Program-made: the position numbers and the translations under genes
DNA from: CAYPQL01 sp964412905
GTDB lineage: Bacteria; Patescibacteriota; Minisyncoccia; JAHIHE01; JAGLIN01
DNA length: 19,273 nt
Reading direction: 5' to 3'
Assembly: GCA_964412905.1 (NCBI GenBank)
Contig: CAYPQL010000030.1
Span: 1 to 19,273, forward strand
Notes under the pieces: generated by a model
Seen by the model: the letters and a program-made list of their open reading frames with translations, nothing else
What the model was told of the DNA's origin: nothing
Database searches by the model: none
In this document: in pieces, positions 12,994 through 18,751 of the stretch
Numbering within the stretch: position 1 is the stretch's first letter
How the letters are laid out: every line of letters begins with the position of its first letter

Positions 12994-13580
12994 GCAAGAG
13001 CGGTCTTTTGGCAGATGTTTATATGGCTGGCGGAACCGCTTTAGCTTTGCAGATCGACCATCGTTTTTCTTATGATTTTGATTTTTTTACTCCGAAAAAA
13101 TTTGATGAAAATATGATGTTACAGAGAATTAAAGAATTAATTCCGGAATTCAAACTGGAAAGAGTTGAATGGCGAACTGTTTTGGGCTATATCAAAGAAA
13201 GCCGCTTTAGTTTGTTTTTCTATTCCTATCCTTTGCTTTTCAAAGCGCATAAATTTTTGGACGCGGATATTGCTGATATAAGAGATATTGCCGCGATGAA
13301 AATTGCCGCTATTTCGGACAGAAACACAAAAAAAGATTTTATTGATTTATATTTTATAATAGAAGAGGAAAAAATTTTATCGCTAAAAGACGCCTTAAAA
13401 TTATATGATAAGAAATTTAAAGCCCTTAAGCAAAATCAGGTGCATATTTTGAAAAGTCTGCAATATTTTGATGACGCTGAAAAAGAAGCAATGCCAAAAA
13501 TGATCAAATCCGTTTCTTGGCAGAATGTCAAAAACTTTTTTCAAAAAGAAGTTAAAAATTTAAGCAAAGAGCTGTTGTAA
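12942..13580 (+). CDS. AbiEii-type nucleotidyltransferase, toxin-like (copy 1)
   Basis: Nucleotidyltransferase of the AbiEii/AbiGii family (DUF1814-like), 212 residues. AbiEii toxins act as nucleotidyltransferases that block growth in toxin-antitoxin and phage-abortive systems. The active-site signature GGTALAL (Gly30-Gly31-Thr32) is followed by HRFSYDFDFF with the metal-binding Asp45 and Asp47. A later block DIAAMKIAAISDRNTKKDFIDLYFII (about 110-135) matches the family AMK...R...KD..DLY motif. All key residues are present, so it is likely active. The chosen start at 12942 leaves 29 residues before GG, close to 27 in the second copy. It overlaps the upstream small gene by 52 bases. An A-rich repeat follows. 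Confidence 0.9.
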   Translation: MFEEVLSKNESASLAVLGKSGLLADVYMAGGTALALQIDHRFSYDFDFFTPKKFDENMMLQRIKELIPEFKLERVEWRTVLGYIKESRFSLFFYSYPLLFKAHKFLDADIADIRDIAAMKIAAISDRNTKKDFIDLYFIIEEEKILSLKDALKLYDKKFKALKQNQVHILKSLQYFDDAEKEAMPKMIKSVSWQNVKNFFQKEVKNLSKELL

Positions 13581-13629
13581 GTTTTTAATTCGCCATTTTT
13601 CATTTTGATTTTTAAACTTTGATTTTTTT
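13581..13629. repeat. A-rich dispersed repeat copy (reverse orientation)
   Basis: The 49-nt gap between the two AbiEii modules. Its reverse complement contains TTTAAAAATCAAAATG and AAAAATGGCG, related to the repeats at about 4466-4496 and 12216-12255. It directly abuts the start codon at 13630. Confidence 0.5.
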
Positions 13630-13893
13630 ATGACCATTCACGATTTTATAAAAAAAAGAAAACATTTGATTTGGTGGGTAAAGGATTATGACAAGCTTAA
13701 TGCCGAATCAATCGTGGAAGCGACTCTTAATTATGGCGATTGGGATGATGTGCAGGCGCTCATTAAAATTATGGGCATCAAGAAAGTGGCGAAAATTTTC
13801 CGCGCCAAATCCAAGCCGTCTCCGATAGGCCGGCAGAATTACGATGTCAGAGTGAAACATTATTTTACGCTTTATTTTAATAAGCACGCATAA
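13630..13893 (+). CDS. Small YGD-motif protein, candidate antitoxin (copy 2)
   Basis: An 87-residue protein, shorter than the small partner of the first module but built on the same core: ESIVEATLNYGDWDDVQALI, lining up with FIIERILEYGDERAVKWMI, followed by a similar helix (MGIKKVAKIF). The N-terminus IHDFIKKRKHLIWWVKDYDKL has a Trp pair. The C-terminus RQNYDVRVKHYFTLYFNKHA differs from copy 1. It is soluble. It sits one base before the second AbiEii gene. No Shine-Dalgarno; the leader is an A-rich repeat. The role as antitoxin is inferred from the pairing. Confidence 0.7.
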   Translation: MTIHDFIKKRKHLIWWVKDYDKLNAESIVEATLNYGDWDDVQALIKIMGIKKVAKIFRAKSKPSPIGRQNYDVRVKHYFTLYFNKHA

Positions 13894-13894
13894 T

Positions 13895-14509
13895 ATGCAT
13901 AAAGAAATATTAACCGAAGAACAGATTAAACTGTTGCCGTTAGTTGAAAAATTTAGCAAAGATTTCGGCTTAGTCGGCGGAACTGCTATCGCCTTGCAAA
14001 TCGGACACAGACGGAGCATTGATTTTGATTTATTCAGTTTGGAAGAATTCAGTAATGCAAAGATTAGAAAGAAAATTGTAAAAGATAGCTGGAAAATAGG
14101 CAAAGTATATAAAGACGAAGACGGACAATTCACTTTTTTTGTGAATAATGTTCAATTCACTTTTTTTCATTATCCGTTTAAAATTAAATTTTCCAAGTCT
14201 TTTGAAGATATCTTAAAAATGCCGGATTTACTTACTTTGGCGGCAATGAAAGCTTACGCTTTGGGGCGCCGAGCAAAATGGAAGGATTATGTGGATTTGT
14301 ATTTTATTATCAACAAATATCACTCCATAGAAAAAATAGTCAAAAAAAGCAAAGAAATTTTCAAAGAGGAATTTAATGAAAAAATTTTCCGCGAGGCACT
14401 TTCTTATTTCAACGATATAAATTATACCGAACCTATAGAATTTCTTCCGGGGTTTGAAGTAAACGATGGAAAGATTAAAAAAGCGCTGGTTGAGTTTAGC
14501 TTGGGTTAA
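13895..14509 (+). CDS. AbiEii-type nucleotidyltransferase, toxin-like (copy 2)
   Basis: A 204-residue AbiEii/AbiGii family nucleotidyltransferase. The signature VGGTAIALQIGHRRSIDFDLF has Gly28-Gly29-Thr30 and the metal-binding Asp43 and Asp45. The C-terminal motif LAAMKAYALGRRAKWKDYVDLYFII (about 110-135) is intact. It is clearly related to the copy-1 protein (shared GGTA, HR-S-DFD, AMK and KD-DLYFII blocks) but divergent elsewhere, so this is not a recent duplication. Start at 13895 leaves one base after the small partner gene, suggesting translational coupling. Likely the toxin or effector of a second two-gene module. A membrane protein gene follows after 29 bases in the same direction. Confidence 0.9.
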   Translation: MHKEILTEEQIKLLPLVEKFSKDFGLVGGTAIALQIGHRRSIDFDLFSLEEFSNAKIRKKIVKDSWKIGKVYKDEDGQFTFFVNNVQFTFFHYPFKIKFSKSFEDILKMPDLLTLAAMKAYALGRRAKWKDYVDLYFIINKYHSIEKIVKKSKEIFKEEFNEKIFREALSYFNDINYTEPIEFLPGFEVNDGKIKKALVEFSLG

Positions 14510-14538
14510 GATAAATTTAATAGAATTAGAAAAAAAAT

Positions 14539-15189
14539 ATGAACAATATGGATTTATCAAAAATAAAACTCAATAGACCTGTTAATGGATACATTTTTCT
14601 ATTATTGATATTTTCTTTTTTGGTTTACATAATAATCTTTTTTAGTTTGCCAATATTAGCTTTACAAAAAATTGGCCCATATTATATCAGCTTGCAGACA
14701 GATTTTGTTTATCAATATTATTATACTTTGCCTAATTATTTGGATGAATTGCAATTAGTGTTTTTTGGAATTGTATATTTGATTTTTTGTCTGATTTCAG
14801 CTTCTATTATATTTATGTGGCTTACTATTCGTTTAAAAGACAAAATTAAATGGACGCATCCTGAAGAATTTTCTTCATATGAGAAAAATTTGAAAACAAT
14901 GAGAAAGTTTATTTTTCCTGTCTTGCTAGGTTTTATTTTTTTGTTATATTTTGCTTTAAATACTTATCTTTTGATAGGCAATGATCGCATGATTTATAAT
15001 TCATTATGGTCGTTTAATGAAAAAAATTATCAGTTCCAAGACATAAAATCTATAATCACTTTATATTCTAAAAAACAAAAATCTTCAAGCTATCATATTT
15101 TGTTTAAAGACGGCACTAAATTGATGATAGATTTGGATGGCGCAAAGTTTTTGTCTCAAAAAACTAATTTGCCAATACAAAAACAATAA
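14539..15189 (+). CDS. Membrane protein of unknown function with a PH-like C-terminus
   Basis: Not recognised. It is 216 residues. Three predicted membrane helices lie at about 17-41 (YIFLLLIFSFLVYIIIFF), 72-96 (LVFFGIVYLIFCLISASIIF) and 127-148 (FPVLLGFIFLLYFALNTYLL). A soluble C-terminal part of about 65 residues follows, with FQDIKSIITLYSK and YHILFKDGTKLMIDLDG. This pattern of short strands and a FKDGTKL turn resembles the PH-like domains attached to membrane helices in several uncharacterised bacterial proteins. AT-rich. It lies 29 bases after AbiEii copy 2 and may be transcribed with it. No Shine-Dalgarno beyond a weak AGAA. Confidence 0.6.
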   Translation: MNNMDLSKIKLNRPVNGYIFLLLIFSFLVYIIIFFSLPILALQKIGPYYISLQTDFVYQYYYTLPNYLDELQLVFFGIVYLIFCLISASIIFMWLTIRLKDKIKWTHPEEFSSYEKNLKTMRKFIFPVLLGFIFLLYFALNTYLLIGNDRMIYNSLWSFNEKNYQFQDIKSIITLYSKKQKSSSYHILFKDGTKLMIDLDGAKFLSQKTNLPIQKQ

Positions 15190-15270
15190 TAATTTTAAAA
15201 ATTTAAATTATTATGACCAAGCAAGAACTTCTCAAATAAAAAAAGATATATTCTTTATCAATTTCTTGAT

Positions 15271-15305
15271 AACTTTACAAACTTTCTAACTTTCAACTTT
15301 CTAAC
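15271..15305. repeat. Degenerate 7-8 base tandem repeat (AACTTTCT-like)
   Basis: Units AACTTTAC, AAACTTTCT, AACTTTC, AACTTTCT, AAC end nine bases before the nrdG start. Just upstream is a perfect 7-bp hairpin, TTATCAA-TTTC-TTGATAA (15255-15272). The 124-nt gap after 15189 contains an 8-codon open start (MTKQELLK, from 15213) that stops at once, perhaps a gene remnant. No other gene is seen there. Confidence 0.65.
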
Positions 15306-15313
15306 TCATCCCT

Positions 15314-16036
15314 ATGTTCATCGGCGGATTGCAGAAATTTACGATGCTGGATTATCCGGGGAAAATCGCCGCGGTTGTTTTTACGATGGGGTGCAATTTT
15401 CGCTGTCCGTTCTGCCATAATCCGGAAATTGTTGATCCAAGATTGATTAATTATGATGATCAAATAAGTGAAGAAGAAATCTTGAAATTTTTGAAATCAA
15501 GAAAAGGCAATCTGGAAGGAGTTTGCATTACCGGAGGAGAGCCTACTTTGCAGCTTGGATTGAAAGAGTTTATAAGGAAGATAAAGGAAATGGGATTTTC
15601 TATAAAACTTGATACGAACGCTTCTCATTTCAGCATTATCAATGACTTAGTAAAAAATAATTTAATAGACTATTGGGCGATAGACATAAAAACTTCTCCG
15701 AAAAAATATAAGATTATGACGAAAAAGAATAATATTATAGAGAGTTTGGAAAAAAGCATAGATTTGATTACAAACAGCAAAAGCGAATTGGAATTGCGGA
15801 CGACGGTTGTTCCTGGCTATGTGAATCAAAAAGATTTTGACGATATAATAAATTGGATAAACAGTATAAATAAAAATATTTTTCCAAAATTAAGCAGATA
15901 TTCAATCCAGAATTTCAGACCGGAAAAAACGCTGAGGGGGGATTTTAAAAATATTAAGCCTTATTCTAAGTTAGAATTAAATAAGATGGCGGAAAAAATG
16001 AGAAAGTATTGCAGGAATGTTGCGGTGGTGGATTAA
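15314..16036 (+). CDS. nrdG: Anaerobic ribonucleoside-triphosphate reductase activating protein
   Basis: Radical SAM activase that would generate the glycyl radical on NrdD. It is 240 residues. The opening MFIGGLQKFTMLDYPGKIAAVVFTMGCNFRCPFC is typical of the family. The 4Fe-4S ligands are Cys27, Cys31 and Cys34 (CNFRCPFCHN), followed by the SAM-contact CITGGEPTLQ motif (about 72-81). Further blocks are KLDTNAS (about 100-106), DIKTSPKKY (about 124-132) and ELRTTVVPGY (about 158-167). The length is longer than the E. coli NrdG and similar to the NrdG-type activases common in anaerobes and CPR bacteria. About 3.1 kb of accessory genes separates it from nrdD, so it probably has its own promoter, not seen. 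No Shine-Dalgarno. A PflA-like activase for another glycyl radical enzyme is less likely. Confidence 0.88.
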   Translation: MFIGGLQKFTMLDYPGKIAAVVFTMGCNFRCPFCHNPEIVDPRLINYDDQISEEEILKFLKSRKGNLEGVCITGGEPTLQLGLKEFIRKIKEMGFSIKLDTNASHFSIINDLVKNNLIDYWAIDIKTSPKKYKIMTKKNNIIESLEKSIDLITNSKSELELRTTVVPGYVNQKDFDDIINWINSINKNIFPKLSRYSIQNFRPEKTLRGDFKNIKPYSKLELNKMAEKMRKYCRNVAVVD

Positions 16037-16053
16037 ATTAAGAATAAAGAATT

Positions 16054-16141
16054 ATTGGTTAAGCTTCACGCATTTCAGGAGCCCAGCTCCGAAGCTTCGG
16101 AGCTGGGCTCCTGAAATGCTATATTGAAATTACTTAACAAT
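16054..16141. repeat. Palindromic element B with a perfect 50-bp palindrome
   Basis: The centre 16070-16119 is a perfect 50-bp palindrome (25-base arms: left arm GCATTTCAGGAGCCCAGCTC then CGAAG, with its exact complement following). The outer ends ATTGGTTAAG (left, from 16054) and the reverse complement of the right end (ATTGTTAAGTAATTTCAATA) are also related. The right end, ATATTGAAATTACTTAACAA at 16121-16140, is identical to that of element A at 3960-3979. No T-run follows the stem, so it is not a standard intrinsic terminator. Confidence 0.8.
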
Positions 16142-16168
16142 GAATTATGAATCAAACACTCTAATATT

Positions 16169-16435
16169 ATGAAATTCAAATGCAAGGTCATTACAAGATC
16201 TTCAAGAAATGAAATTTTAGGAATTGAGAATTTAAATCAATTGGATTTTGGCTCTGAAAGCGACAATAATGAATTTCCGGAATTGAGAATTTATCTGACT
16301 GCCGTTCCAGTGGACGGAAAAGCGAACAAAGAATTGATTAAATTATTATCCGAAAAATTGAATGTCGGCAAAAACAAAATAAGCATTATCAAAGGCGAAA
16401 AAAGCAAAGAAAAAATAATTGAAGTTGATGACTAA
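16169..16435 (+). CDS. DUF167 (YggU) family protein
   Basis: A small 88-residue protein of the DUF167/YggU family, of unknown biochemical function and widespread in bacteria and archaea. The hallmark is LRIYLTAVPVDGKANKELIKLLSEKLNV (about 46-73), matching the family v.a.PvdGkAN..li..la..l.v motif, followed by ISIIKGEKSKEKIIEV. The region after the first strand (GIENLNQLDFGSESDNNEFPE) is a little longer than in E. coli YggU. Complete. Start at 16169 gives the usual N-terminal strand. Its last 8 bases overlap the comEC start (ATGACTAA), so the two are probably translationally coupled. No Shine-Dalgarno. Confidence 0.9.
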   Translation: MKFKCKVITRSSRNEILGIENLNQLDFGSESDNNEFPELRIYLTAVPVDGKANKELIKLLSEKLNVGKNKISIIKGEKSKEKIIEVDD

Positions 16436-17966
16436 ATCAAAATATTTCTTATTATTTTGTATCGCGTTTATCCTTGGAGTTTTTTTAGGTTCGTATGTTT
16501 CAATTCAAATTTGGATTTTATTCTTGCTTGCGGGATTCTGCATCTCGCTTGTTTTTTTGTTTGGAATAAATAAAACTAATCGCCCCCTTGATAAGGAAGG
16601 CAATGGAGTCGATAGCGAATCTTGCAATAAAAAATTGCCGATATTAGTATCGATATTGATAGTATTTCTTCTGGCAGGTTTTATAAGAATGGAAAGCGTT
16701 AAGCTGGAAGAGAAAGATATTTTTGAGATAGAAGTCTTGAATGGCCAGAAATTATCGTTGGAAGGCGATGTTTCTTCTATGCCTGAAATTAAAAACGGGA
16801 GGCAGAAACTTGTTCTTGAAAATATAAATAAAGCGGAAAATAATCAAAAGATTGAAGGCGAAATTATCGTTTATGCCGGCCAGTATCCGGAATATGATTT
16901 TGGAGATAGAATCAAATTTGAAGGCAAAATAAATTTACCGGAAGATTTTGACGGATTTGAATATAGGAATTATCTTTTTACGAGAGGAATTTATTATATC
17001 GCGTATTATCCAAAAATAGAAATAGCGAAGAAAAACAATAAAGGACTGAATTTTCAAATTCTGCAATTTAGAAAATACGCCGATGGCTTGATTCAAAAAA
17101 CATTTCCCCAGCCTCACGCGGGAATTATAAGCGCGATGACTTTGGGCATAAAGTCAAACATAAGCGATGAAGTTTTGGAAAATTTTAACAAAACCGGCAC
17201 GAGGCACATTATCGCCATCTCCGGGCTTCATATGACGATCGTGGCGGTCGTTCTGATGTTTTTGCTCTTGGCAATCGGACTAAAAAGAAATTATGCGTTT
17301 TATTTTGCGATTTTGGGAATTGTTTTCTTTGTCGCGCTGGTCGGCTTTCCGCCTTCCGCCGTCCGCGCGGCCGTGATGGGAGGAATGGTTTTGTTCGCGG
17401 TAAAAGTCGGGCGGCTTGCAAACGCCGGCAACGCGATTGTTTTTGCGGGGGTGTTGATGCTTTTATATAATCCAAATTTATTAAGATATGACACAGGATT
17501 CCAGCTTTCATTTTCGGCGATTTTGGGTATAATTTATATATTTCCGCAGCTTGATAAAATCTTTGAAAAATATCCCGATCATCTGAATATAAAATCTATG
17601 CTCCTCATAACCATTTCCGCGCAACTTGCGACTTTGCCAATTATAATAAATAGCTTTGGAAGTTTTTCCTTGCTTTCAGTTTTTGCCAATGTCCTTATTT
17701 TGCCCTTCGTCCCGGCCGTTATGCTCGGAGGATTTCTGGCGATCATACTCGGCTCCGCGAATTTATTTCTCGCTCAAATCATTTCCTATCCGATCTGGCT
17801 CGTTCTTTCCTACCAAATTGAAATCATAAAATTCTTCGCAAGTTTTGATTTTGCGCATTTCAACTTTGAAAAAACAGGAAGTTTATTTGTGGCGGTTTAT
17901 TATGGGGTTTTGGTTTTGGGGGTAAGGCATGTTAGCGCAAAAAAAGAAGCAATAGCAAGACAATAA
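16428..17966 (+). CDS. comEC: ComEC/Rec2 competence channel, membrane part
   Basis: Forms the inner-membrane channel that passes single-stranded DNA during natural transformation. It is 512 residues from the ATG at 16428; an upstream TTG at 16419 is possible but would lie within the DUF167 frame. Two membrane helices open the protein. A DUF4131-like soluble region (about 80-195) follows, then the Competence domain from about residue 230, with GTRHIIAISGLHMTIVAVVL (about 255-274) carrying the conserved SGLHM motif and a run of about seven or eight helices. It ends after VYYGVLVLGVRHVSAKKEA, without the metallo-beta-lactamase domain of full-length ComEC, which is found separately at 18752. The soluble linker after helix 2 (NRPLDKEGNGVDSES) is encoded by DNA resembling a REP element. 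Confidence 0.92.
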   Translation: MTKSKYFLLFCIAFILGVFLGSYVSIQIWILFLLAGFCISLVFLFGINKTNRPLDKEGNGVDSESCNKKLPILVSILIVFLLAGFIRMESVKLEEKDIFEIEVLNGQKLSLEGDVSSMPEIKNGRQKLVLENINKAENNQKIEGEIIVYAGQYPEYDFGDRIKFEGKINLPEDFDGFEYRNYLFTRGIYYIAYYPKIEIAKKNNKGLNFQILQFRKYADGLIQKTFPQPHAGIISAMTLGIKSNISDEVLENFNKTGTRHIIAISGLHMTIVAVVLMFLLLAIGLKRNYAFYFAILGIVFFVALVGFPPSAVRAAVMGGMVLFAVKVGRLANAGNAIVFAGVLMLLYNPNLLRYDTGFQLSFSAILGIIYIFPQLDKIFEKYPDHLNIKSMLLITISAQLATLPIIINSFGSFSLLSVFANVLILPFVPAVMLGGFLAIILGSANLFLAQIISYPIWLVLSYQIEIIKFFASFDFAHFNFEKTGSLFVAVYYGVLVLGVRHVSAKKEAIARQ

Positions 17967-18004
17967 ATTTTATATTGACTTATTAATTGCTTTTTGCATA
18001 AATA

Positions 18005-18676
18005 TTATACATTGTTGTCAGCTTCGATTAACAAATGTTTTTGAGGATTCAGGTCTTTAATTTTAGAATAAAGAGTTCTGCTATCGTTAATAGAGTGCTT
18101 AGCTCCACCGATGTGCACTATTGTTTTATCAGGGTTTTCTTCTAAGATTTCTCTTAGTCGAGTCTCCATAAATTTATCCCTTCTACCGACATCAGTATCA
18201 CCATTACCTATCCGTTGTACAAACAACATAAATTGTCTGTATCTGGAATCAATTTCTTCTCCCAAATTTTCCAGATTGAAAGCATCTGCAATACCATGTA
18301 TAGAACTATTTTTGGCACTCTTAATTCCAGTCATTTCATAGTTTATTATTTCTTGTTCATCCCAAAGATCAATGAGATAAAAAGGAATAATATCCTTGCA
18401 ATATTCTTGTGTTGCTTGCACCTCAAAGATAACAGCAATAGATTTAGTTCTTGAATCAAAAAGAAGTAGCTCTTTTTCGCTCAAACCTCTTGTTTCAAGA
18501 ATATTTCTGATCTGACGATTAAACATTTTAAATCTTTCTGATTTAAAATATTCACTCATCTCTGCACTGTTTTCCACGGTAATTATATTAGGCTTGAATC
18601 TTTTAAGCATTTTCAGAAGCCTTTTTTTACCTTTTGGGTCATCGTGAAATACTGACAACATAATTAGTTTTCCCAT
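18005..18676 (-). CDS. TraB/ChaN/Tiki-superfamily-like protein
   Basis: A 223-residue soluble protein on the opposite strand to its neighbours. The N-terminus MGKLIMLSVFHDDPKGKKRL and FKPNIITVENSAEMSEYF match the first strand-loop and the 'P-v-a-vE' strand of TraB/PrgY/ChaN-type proteins. A late DKTIVHIGGAKHSIND (about 185-200) resembles the GxGH block near the C-terminus of the same group. Some members are proposed metal-dependent proteases or act in signalling or antibiotic-hydrolase-like roles; the function here is unknown. The start at 18676 is set by AGGAGGT nine bases upstream. Its own promoter and operator-like dyad lie further upstream. Codon use is less AT-biased and more even than its neighbours'. 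It separates the two parts of comEC and looks horizontally acquired. Confidence 0.65.
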   Translation of the reverse strand: MGKLIMLSVFHDDPKGKKRLLKMLKRFKPNIITVENSAEMSEYFKSERFKMFNRQIRNILETRGLSEKELLLFDSRTKSIAVIFEVQATQEYCKDIIPFYLIDLWDEQEIINYEMTGIKSAKNSSIHGIADAFNLENLGEEIDSRYRQFMLFVQRIGNGDTDVGRRDKFMETRLREILEENPDKTIVHIGGAKHSINDSRTLYSKIKDLNPQKHLLIEADNNV

Positions 18677-18685
18677 TTTTAATAT

Positions 18686-18692
18686 ACCTCCT
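18686..18692 (-). promoter_or_regulatory. Strong Shine-Dalgarno of the minus-strand TraB-like gene
   Basis: AGGAGGT (reverse complement of ACCTCCT) lies nine bases before the ATG at 18676 and decides that start over in-frame ATGs further upstream. With rpsU it is the only canonical site in the window. Confidence 0.8.
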
Positions 18693-18709
18693 AAATTTTG
18701 CCTTATTGG

Positions 18710-18745
18710 CTGATAGAAGCTTATCAGATTAATAATATATGTCAA
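18710..18745 (-). promoter_or_regulatory. Promoter and dyad of the TraB-like gene
   Basis: On the minus strand, a perfect TTGACA (18740-18745), a 16-base spacer and TAAGCT (18718-18723). The hairpin-like dyad CTGATA-GAAGCT-TATCAG (18710-18727) overlaps the -10 and looks like a repressor site. The gap is shared with the start of the plus-strand metallo-beta-lactamase gene. Confidence 0.55.
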
Positions 18746-18751
18746 GATATT

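Noticed and set aside
716..15305. Short repeats as a possible CRISPR array
   Set aside because: Units are 7-8 bases, contiguous or unrelated between sites, with no 25-40 base repeats separated by unique spacers and no cas genes.
16070..16119. The 50-bp palindrome as an intrinsic terminator of nrdG
   Set aside because: No T-run follows, the stem is far longer than usual, and it is part of an element whose end recurs elsewhere.
17209..17511. Minus-strand open frames of 64-100 codons inside comEC
   Set aside because: They lie opposite conserved ComEC helices and have Arg/Pro-rich, unstructured translations typical of antisense shadows.
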